Made by a program: the position numbers and the translations under genes | Assembly: GCA_031382215.1 (NCBI GenBank) | Contig: JANMYQ010000057.1 | Coordinates: 1 to 11,605 of the forward strand | Direction of reading: 5' to 3' | Length of the DNA stretch: 11,605 nt | Origin: LGRD01 sp031382215 | GTDB lineage: Bacteria; Pseudomonadota; Gammaproteobacteria; Burkholderiales; Burkholderiaceae_C | Part shown: in pieces, positions 6,208 to 11,605 of the stretch | Numbering within the stretch: the stretch's first letter is position 1 | How the letters are laid out: each line of letters starts with the position of its first letter | The notes under the pieces: generated by a model | What the model was told of the DNA's origin: nothing | Databases searched by the model: none | Seen by the model: only the letters and a program-made list of their open reading frames with translations

Positions 6208-7419
6208 TCAGCGCTGCAGCAGCTGCAGCACCTGCTGCGGCAACTGGTTGGCCTGCGCGACCATCGCGGTGCCGGCCTGCTGCAGGATCTGGGCGCGCGA
6301 CAGGTTGGCGGTTTCGAGCGCGAAGTCGGCGTCCATGATGCGGCCGCGCGCGGCGGCCACGTTCTCGGACTGGACCATGATGTTGGACACCGCGTTCTCG
6401 AACCGGCTCTGCACCGCGCCCAGGGTGGCGCGCGCGCCGTTCACCTGGTTCAGCGCGTCGTCGACGTTCTGGATCGCCAGCCAGGCGCCGGCCACCGTCT
6501 CGATCGACAGCGTGTCGATGCCGACCTCGGAGGTCGAGCTGTCGTTCGGGATGTCCAGCGCGCCGTCGGCGAAACCGGTGGTGGCCAGGGTGAAGCCGGT
6601 GGTCGTGACGGCCATCGCGCTGCCGGTGGTGTCGAGCTTGGACGAGCGGATCTCGATGTCGTAGGCGCCGGCGGTGATTTCCGACGCCTTCATGAACGCG
6701 GCCACGCCGGTGTCGGAGGTGCGGCGGTTGATCGCTTCGACCACCTGGCCCATGCGCTCTTCGCCGGTGCGGGCCATGCCGATGTCGGCCATGCTGTAGG
6801 CCACGCCGCCCACGTTGATGGCGAGCTGGCCGCCGGTGAGGGCGGTCAAGGTGGTGATCTCGCCGGCCGTGCCGGTGGCGACCGACTCGGTGCCGTAAAC
6901 CACCTTGGACAGGCCATCTGCCGACGCGTTGGTGAGCGCCGCGACGGTGATGGTTTCGCCCGAGTTGGCGCCGATCTGGAAGGTCGAGGCCGAGAACGAA
7001 CCGTCGAGCAGCTTCTGGCCGTTGAACGAGGTGTTCTTGGCCACGCGGTCGATTTCATCGCGCAGCTGGATCACTTCAGATTGCAGGGCCTTGCGGTCGT
7101 CGGCGCTGTTGGTGGCGTTGGACGCCTGCACCGCCAGTTCGCGAATGCGCTGCAGCATGTCGCCGAGCTTGCCCAAGGCGCCTTCGGCCACCTGGGCCAG
7201 CGAGATGCCGTCGTTGGCGTTGCGGGCCGCCACATTCAGGCCGCGCACCTGGGTGTTCATGCGCTCGGCGATGGCCAGGCCGGCCGCGTCGTCCTTGGCG
7301 CTGTTGACGCGCAGGCCCGACGAAAGCCGCTGCATCGAAGTGGCCAGCGAGCCCTGAGACATGTTCAGGTTGCGCTGCGCCGTGAGCGAGCTGATGTTGG
7401 TGTTGATCGTCTGGGGCAT
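6208..7419 (-). CDS. fliC: Flagellin (second, promoter-distal copy)
   Basis: The 403-aa filament protein starts MPQTINTNISSLTAQRNLN and carries the conserved D0/D1 N-terminal block (about 1-170, with LSSGLRVNSAKDDAAGLAIAERM). Its central part contains a flagellin IN-type stretch (VVEAINRRTSDTGVAAFMKAS). The D0/D1 C-terminal block (about 315-403) includes ENVAAARGRIMDADFALETANLSRAQILQQAG and ends LLQR. The length implies a small outer domain. It is exported by the flagellar type III system and polymerises into the filament. ATG 7419 has AGGAG at 7427-7431 seven bases upstream. It is a tandem duplicate of the gene at 7642-8850, with period 1431 bp and roughly three quarters identity by eye; differences concentrate in the centre. 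No convincing sigma-28 promoter precedes it, unlike its partner. Which copy deserves the plain name fliC cannot be told here. Confidence 0.95.
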   Translation of the reverse strand: MPQTINTNISSLTAQRNLNMSQGSLATSMQRLSSGLRVNSAKDDAAGLAIAERMNTQVRGLNVAARNANDGISLAQVAEGALGKLGDMLQRIRELAVQASNATNSADDRKALQSEVIQLRDEIDRVAKNTSFNGQKLLDGSFSASTFQIGANSGETITVAALTNASADGLSKVVYGTESVATGTAGEITTLTALTGGQLAINVGGVAYSMADIGMARTGEERMGQVVEAINRRTSDTGVAAFMKASEITAGAYDIEIRSSKLDTTGSAMAVTTTGFTLATTGFADGALDIPNDSSTSEVGIDTLSIETVAGAWLAIQNVDDALNQVNGARATLGAVQSRFENAVSNIMVQSENVAAARGRIMDADFALETANLSRAQILQQAGTAMVAQANQLPQQVLQLLQR

Positions 7420-7561
7420 GAATGCGCTCCTGGTGAATCAGTGAGGTGTCCGGTGCTGAGGCCGGAACCCGGCTTTGGGCGATAAGTGATTCTTGAGGAG
7501 CGCCTGTCGGGGCGAACGCCGGATAAGGCAGGAAATCGGCGGTCAATTCGATTCGGAAATG

Positions 7562-7590
7562 AAAAACGCCCGGCGTGCGGCCGGGCGTTG
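7562..7590 (-). terminator. Rho-independent terminator of the upstream flagellin gene
   Basis: A perfect 10-bp stem (7565-7574 with 7580-7589) closes a five-base loop. On the minus strand it runs straight into a five-T stretch ending at 7562. It lies about 50 bases past the stop at 7642 and should end the message of the flagellin gene 7642-8850 before it reaches the next one. Confidence 0.85.
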
Positions 7591-7641
7591 GAGAGGGAGA
7601 AGCAACCCGGCTTGCGCCGGGCGAGCTCTGTGCGCTGTCGA

Positions 7642-8850
7642 TCAGCGCAGCAGCGACAGCACCTGCTGGGGCAGCTGGTTGGCTTGCGCCACCATCGCCG
7701 TGCCGGCCTGCTGCAGGATCTGCGCCTTCGACAGGTTGGCCGTTTCCATCGCGAAGTCGGCATCGACGATCCGGCCACGGGCCGAAGCGATGTTCTCTGC
7801 CTGGATCGCGATGTTGCCGGCGGCGTTCTCGAACCGGCTCTGCACTGCGCCGAGCGTGGCCCGTGCGCTGTTGACCTGGTTCAGCGAGTCGTCGATGCTC
7901 TTGATGGCGAGCCACGAGTCTTCGACCGTCTCGACCGACAGCGTGGAAATGCCGGCCTTCGAGGTGGCCGAGTTGTTCGTGATCGCCAGGTCGGCGGCCG
8001 CAAAGCCGGCGTTGGTGGCGGTGAAGCCGGTGGCAGTGACGGCGACGGTGCTGCCGCTGGCGTCGAGCTTGCTCGAGCGGAACTCGATGTCGTAGGCGCC
8101 GGCCGTCGTGGTCGAGGCCTTCATGAAGGCCGATACGCCGGTGTCGGAAGTGCGGCGGTTGATCGCTTCCACGACCTGGCCCATGCGCTCTTCACCGGTG
8201 CGGGCGACCGTGATCTCGGCCATCGAGTAGGTCGTGCCGTCCACGGTGATGGCGAGGTCGCCAGCCGTGATCTTGGTCAGTTCGGTGACCGAACCGGCGG
8301 TGCCGGTGGTGACCATGTCGGTGCCGTAGACGACCTTGCCCAGGCCATCGGCCGACGAGTTCGTGAGCGCCGCGACGGTGATGGTTTCGCCGGAGTTCGC
8401 GCCGACCTGGAAAGTTGCGGCAGAGAACGAGCCGTTGAGCAGCTTCTGGCCGTTGAACGAGGTGTTCTTCGCCACGCGGTCGATTTCATCGCGCAGCTGG
8501 TTCACTTCGGACTGCAGGGCCTTGCGGTCGTCGGCGCTGTTGGTGGCGTTCGAAGACTGGACCGCCAGTTCACGCATGCGCTGGAGCATGTCGCCGACCT
8601 TGCCGAGGGCGCCTTCAGCGGTTTGCGCCAGCGAGATGCCGTCGTTGGCGTTGCGGCCGGCAACGTTCAGGCCGCGGGTCTGCGCGTTCATGCGCTCGGC
8701 GATGGCCAGGCCGGCAGCGTCGTCTTTGGCGCTGTTCACACGCAGGCCGGAAGACAGGCGCTGCATGGAAGTGGCCAGGGTGCCTTGCGAACCGTTCAGG
8801 TTGCGCTGAGCGGTGAGCGAAACGGCGTTCGTGTTGATCGTCAGTGACAT
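7642..8850 (-). CDS. fliC: Flagellin (first, promoter-proximal copy)
   Basis: The 402-aa flagellin has the same architecture as its tandem partner: a conserved N-terminal D0/D1 block from MSLTINTNAVSLTAQRNLN, a flagellin IN-type segment (VVEAINRRTSDTGVSAFMKAS), and a C-terminal block ending QQVLSLLR. It lacks the large outer domains of enteric flagellin (about 500 aa). The frame is open to 8925, but the proper start is ATG 8850: it matches the family N-terminus and has TAGGAG at 8858-8862 seven bases upstream. It carries the best sigma-28 promoter in the window and a strong terminator, so it is likely a single-gene, highly expressed unit and the main flagellin. It is rich in Ser and Thr in the centre, as expected for a possible O-glycosylation target. 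Confidence 0.96.
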   Translation of the reverse strand: MSLTINTNAVSLTAQRNLNGSQGTLATSMQRLSSGLRVNSAKDDAAGLAIAERMNAQTRGLNVAGRNANDGISLAQTAEGALGKVGDMLQRMRELAVQSSNATNSADDRKALQSEVNQLRDEIDRVAKNTSFNGQKLLNGSFSAATFQVGANSGETITVAALTNSSADGLGKVVYGTDMVTTGTAGSVTELTKITAGDLAITVDGTTYSMAEITVARTGEERMGQVVEAINRRTSDTGVSAFMKASTTTAGAYDIEFRSSKLDASGSTVAVTATGFTATNAGFAAADLAITNNSATSKAGISTLSVETVEDSWLAIKSIDDSLNQVNSARATLGAVQSRFENAAGNIAIQAENIASARGRIVDADFAMETANLSKAQILQQAGTAMVAQANQLPQQVLSLLR

Positions 8851-8924
8851 GAGGTAACTCCTAAGGTGGGTGGTGTGGCTGGTGCCGTAGCACGAGACCT
8901 GTGTTTCATGCCTCGCTGAGGGCA

Positions 8925-8951
8925 ATATCGACCCGACGTTTTCTGACTTGA
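8925..8951 (-). promoter_or_regulatory. Sigma-28 (FliA) promoter of the first flagellin gene
   Basis: On the minus strand the sequence reads TCAAGTCA, 11 bases, GTCGATAT. Spacing is exact and the -10 is one or two bases from GCCGATAA. It leaves a leader of about 65-70 bases before the ATG at 8850. It sits in the 261-bp divergent gap 8851-9111, where I see no clear promoter for the glycosyltransferase on the other strand. Confidence 0.8.
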
Positions 8952-9111
8952 GCGAATTTCGACACTATTTCGGTGCGCGCCCAACATGCGTGCGCGGCGG
9001 CCCATCAAAGGAGTCGCGCCCGAACGGCGTGCCAATTCGGTGGATGCCCGCGGCGCCGCTTCGCCAAGATCGGCGCAACCGGCGTATGGACTCGCCGACA
9101 GGACTTCGTGC

Positions 9112-11091
9112 ATGTCTTCCACCTCACACGCTACCTCCCACGCCACAAGCCACGCCACAACCCCCAAGCGCGGCAAGCACTTCGTGCAGACGCGCCGCAA
9201 TGCGTACGAACATGTGCAGGCGGGCGCCTGGCTGCAGGCCGAGCAGACCCTCGCCGCGCTGGCGCCGGACAAGCGTTTTTGCGCGCACGACTGGGTGGTG
9301 CTGGCCACCGCACGCTTCCAGCTCGGCAAGCTCGAAGAAGCGCACGCGGCCGCGCAGCGCGCGTTGATGTTGGAACCACACAACCACAAGGCCGCGCACA
9401 TCCTGACGATGGCGCTGATCCACCAGAACCGCTGGGCCGAGGCGCTGCCGGTGTTCGAGCGCTTCAGCAGCGGGCCGGCGCGCCAGCACTATCCGTTTGT
9501 CGTCAACCACGGCGTGTGCCTGGCCGCATCGACCCGGCCGCAGGAAGCGGTGGCGGTGTTCCTCGAGGCGATGGTGCTGGAGATGTCGGACCCCGCCATC
9601 CACATGCAGCTCGGCCTGGCACTGAAGGACATGAAGCTCTACCAGGAGTCGGCCGAAAGCTTTCTGACCGCCTGGACCCTGGACCCGCAGCGCTTCACCG
9701 CGCAGATCATGGTGTTGCACATGCGCCAGCATGCGTGCCAGTGGCAGGGCTTCGACGCAGCGTGTGAGAGCCTTGCCCAGGCCCTGGCCTGCACGCCGAC
9801 CGACGGCAGCGCGCGCGGCGAGGGCGCAGTGTGGGCGCTGGCGGCCATACCGCACCCGCCGCTGCTGTTCAAGGAGGCAGCACGCCAGGTGGCGCTGAAG
9901 AGCGCCCGCGGCGCCCAGCCGCTGCCGCGCCACGCGATGCCGGCACGCGGCGAGCGGCGCATTCGGGTCGGCTACGTATCTGCCGACTTTCACAACCACG
10001 CCACGGCCTTGCTGTTCGTCGAAGCGCTTGAGCGGCGCAACACCGAGACCTTCGAGGTCACGCTGTATTCGCACAGTCCGAACGACGGCAGCCCGATCGA
10101 GCAGCGCATCCGCGCGGCGTGCGAACGCTTTGTCGACATGCGCGCGATGTCGGCGCAGCAGATGGCACGGCAGATCCACGCAGACGGCATCGACATCCTG
10201 ATCGACCTGAAGGGCCAGACCTTCGGCAACCGGCTCGCCGTGTTCGCGCACCGGCCCGCGGCTATCCAGGCGACCTTCCTCGGGTTCCCCGGCACCAGCG
10301 GCGCCGACTACATGGACTACGTGATCGGCGACCGCTGGGTCACGCCGCTGGAACACGCCGAGCACTACACCGAGAAGATCGCGCAGTTGCCGCACAGCTA
10401 CCAGCCCAACGACAGCCAGCGCCGCCGCCTGCCGCCCGGCACCGCAGCCGGCACGCGCGCGCACTGGGGCTTGCCCGAGGATGCGCTGGTGATGGGCAAC
10501 TTCAACCAGAGCTTCAAACTGTCGCCGCAGACCTTCGACGCCTGGACCCGCATCATGAAAGTGGTGCCGAACAGCGTGCTGTGGCTGCTCGAAGACAACC
10601 CGCAGGCAACGCACAACCTCAAGTTCGCCGCAGCCGAGCGCGGCGTCGACCCGGCGCGCCTGGTGTTCGCGCCGCGCGTGCCGGTGGACGTTCACCTGTC
10701 GCGCCTGCCAGTGGCCGACGTCATGCTCGACAACTGGCCCTGCAATGCCCACACCACCGCGAGCGATTCACTCTGGATGGGCGTGCCGATGGTGACCCTG
10801 ATGGGCGAGAGTTTTGCGTCACGGGTGGCGGGCAGCCTGCTGCATGCGGTGGGGCTGGGTGAGCTTGCCTGCACGCGTGTCGAGGACTACGAAGCCACCG
10901 CCATTGCGTTGCTGAATGACCCTTCGCGCCTGCAGGCCCTGCGCCGGCATCTCGATGAAGGCCGCGGCAGCTTTCCGCTGTTCGACGGGGCGCGTTTTGC
11001 ACGCGATCTGGAAGCCCTGTTCGAGCGCATGGTCGAGCGTGAGCGCGCTGGCCTGAGCTTGGACCATCTGGCCGCCGCAGCGCTGAATTGA
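9112..11091 (+). CDS. TPR-containing GT41 (OGT/SPINDLY-like) glycosyltransferase
   Basis: This is a 659-aa protein. About residues 25-215 are tetratricopeptide-like helical repeats (for example WVVLATARFQLGKLEEAHAAAQRALMLEP). From about 280 onward it is an O-GlcNAc-transferase-type catalytic region. Key signatures are present: GYVSADFHNHAT with His296; DLKGQTFGNR and HRPAAIQATFLGFPGTSGADYMDY; NFNQSFKLSP with Lys469, matching the UDP-sugar-binding lysine of human OGT; and NAHTTASDSLW (His547, Thr548, Thr549, Asp552) followed by GVPMVT. It should transfer a sugar from a nucleotide sugar to Ser/Thr in the cytoplasm. ATG 9112 has AGGA at 9100-9103 eight bases upstream; the frame continues up to 8986 without a ribosome site. 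Being divergent from a flagellin gene makes flagellin a likely acceptor, but that is inference. Confidence 0.9.
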   Translation: MSSTSHATSHATSHATTPKRGKHFVQTRRNAYEHVQAGAWLQAEQTLAALAPDKRFCAHDWVVLATARFQLGKLEEAHAAAQRALMLEPHNHKAAHILTMALIHQNRWAEALPVFERFSSGPARQHYPFVVNHGVCLAASTRPQEAVAVFLEAMVLEMSDPAIHMQLGLALKDMKLYQESAESFLTAWTLDPQRFTAQIMVLHMRQHACQWQGFDAACESLAQALACTPTDGSARGEGAVWALAAIPHPPLLFKEAARQVALKSARGAQPLPRHAMPARGERRIRVGYVSADFHNHATALLFVEALERRNTETFEVTLYSHSPNDGSPIEQRIRAACERFVDMRAMSAQQMARQIHADGIDILIDLKGQTFGNRLAVFAHRPAAIQATFLGFPGTSGADYMDYVIGDRWVTPLEHAEHYTEKIAQLPHSYQPNDSQRRRLPPGTAAGTRAHWGLPEDALVMGNFNQSFKLSPQTFDAWTRIMKVVPNSVLWLLEDNPQATHNLKFAAAERGVDPARLVFAPRVPVDVHLSRLPVADVMLDNWPCNAHTTASDSLWMGVPMVTLMGESFASRVAGSLLHAVGLGELACTRVEDYEATAIALLNDPSRLQALRRHLDEGRGSFPLFDGARFARDLEALFERMVERERAGLSLDHLAAAALN

Positions 11092-11107
11092 TTGCGGCGC
11101 TGTCCCA

Positions 11108-11362
11108 ACGCTGCCAGCAAAGCCGCGGGCGGCGGGCGGGCGCAGCGCCTCTTCGGCGCTGAGGAGCACAGGGCTCGTGGCCCGCGCGCGCAGCGCGCAT
11201 CAACAACTGACTTGTCGCCGCCTGTTTGAACGCAGCGCTGCGAAGCAAGCGAAGTGAGTTCGGCGACGGGCCACGAAACCGAGCACCGGAAGGCAGTCGG
11301 AGCGCCAGCGGAGACCGCCGAAGCGAAGCGGAGCACGCCCGCCGCCTGCGGCTTTGCCCGCG
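11108..11362 (+). repeat. 255-bp structured intergenic repeat, copy 2
   Basis: This is the ungapped partner of 2578-2832, same orientation, offset exactly 8530. The outer stem pairs 11117-11141 with 11333-11357. Compared with copy 1 it has a G-C to C-G swap (11133/11341) and a T-A to C-G type change (11134/11340) on both arms, plus a wobble turned into a C-G pair (11137/11337). One change (11335) breaks a pair. Homology with copy 1 ends sharply after gctttgcccgcg at 11362 and starts a few bases before 11111. It follows the glycosyltransferase stop by 16 bp and might supply its 3' end structure. Confidence 0.9.
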
Positions 11363-11464
11363 AGACGGCGGAGTGACTCGGTCGCGGGCATCGAGCCCGC
11401 TGACTCGCCGGCCCCTGCGCTGGTCGATCCCCGCGTCGCGGGGCCCCTCGCCCTTCGCTCCGGG

Positions 11465-11605
11465 GCCTAAGGCTACGCTGAACAAGTCCCGCACCCCGGC
11501 GCGCGAATTGCATGCTTGACCTTCGAGAACACGGAGGCCGACGATGAAGCAACAGACCCTTGCCGCAGCTGCCGACCAAGGCGCCGGATTCGAGCAGTAC
11601 CGCCG
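11465..11605 (+). mobile_element. Left end of an IS5-family insertion sequence (partial)
   Basis: This is inferred from the transposase start at 11544. The left boundary is not established: the stretch 11363-11543 has no gene, contains GC-rich small palindromes (such as ccccgcgtcgcgggg), and includes ctgaacaagtcc near 11478-11489, which resembles IS5-type ends. The right end and any target duplication lie outside the window. Confidence 0.45.
11544..11605 (+). CDS. IS5-family transposase, N-terminal fragment
   Basis: Only 20 full codons are visible before the window ends: MKQQTLAAAADQGAGFEQYR. This is a characteristic start of a large group of IS5-family (DDE) transposases common in Burkholderiales, which continue with a short linker into the N-terminal DUF772-type domain. 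GGAGG at 11533-11537 lies six bases before the ATG, an excellent ribosome site. Whether the gene is intact cannot be judged. It is oriented away from the flagellar block and sits 181 bp past repeat copy 2. Confidence 0.75.
   Translation, partial: MKQQTLAAAADQGAGFEQYR

Noticed and set aside
7533..7540. GCCGATTT (minus strand) as a sigma-28 promoter of the second flagellin gene
   Set aside because: The -10 resembles the consensus, but the bases at the right distance upstream do not form a -35 (TTTCCGAA). Kept only as a weak candidate in the findings.
8850..8925. Upstream extension of the first flagellin to a start at 8925
   Set aside because: The extra 25 residues are unlike any flagellin N-terminus, the region holds the leader, and the start would overlap the sigma-28 -10 box. 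ATG 8850 has a good ribosome site.
9124..10752. 542-codon minus-strand frame opposite the glycosyltransferase
   Set aside because: It is the antisense shadow of the GT41 gene in high-GC DNA. The plus-strand frame carries all family motifs.

Overview
The window is GC-rich (mostly about 65% or more) and carries flagellar genes typical of betaproteobacteria. Two flagellins, a cap protein, FliS, a FliT-like chaperone and a YcgR-type brake sit next to a TPR/GT41 glycosyltransferase. Gene order, protein sequences and an IS5-type transposase start point to the order Burkholderiales. I cannot place it at genus level from the sequence alone.

Layout. Positions 1-130 hold a worn, inverted and edge-truncated copy of a repeat found twice more in the window. 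Positions 240-935 (minus) encode a stand-alone trypsin-like peptidase in lower-GC DNA. Positions 1101-2537 (plus) hold a YbjJ-like MFS transporter followed closely by a YefM/Phd-type antitoxin with no toxin beside it. Positions 2578-2832 are repeat copy 1. Positions 2895-8850 are the flagellar block, all on the minus strand and read right to left: fliC (7642-8850), fliC (6208-7419), fliD, fliS, fliT-like, ycgR-like. Positions 9112-11091 (plus) encode the GT41 glycosyltransferase, divergent from the first flagellin. Positions 11108-11362 are repeat copy 2. At 11544 an IS5-family transposase begins and leaves the window.

How the genes fit together. The flagellins form the filament, FliD caps and folds it, FliS and FliT chaperone the late export substrates, and the PilZ protein should slow the motor when c-di-GMP is high. 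The glycosyltransferase is a candidate for O-glycosylating flagellin. I see three sigma-28 (FliA) promoters, in front of fliC at 8850, fliD and fliS, all with a TCAAG-type -35. The second flagellin has no convincing one and lies behind a good terminator. The fliS promoter overlaps the most upstream possible fliS ATG, so translation more likely starts at 4479.

The least ordinary feature is the 255-bp repeat. Copies 1 and 2 align without gaps at about 93% identity, each closes on itself through a 25-bp stem, and two stem positions differ between copies by paired, compensatory changes. The two copies are in direct orientation 8,530 bp apart and bracket the whole flagellar-glycosyltransferase block.
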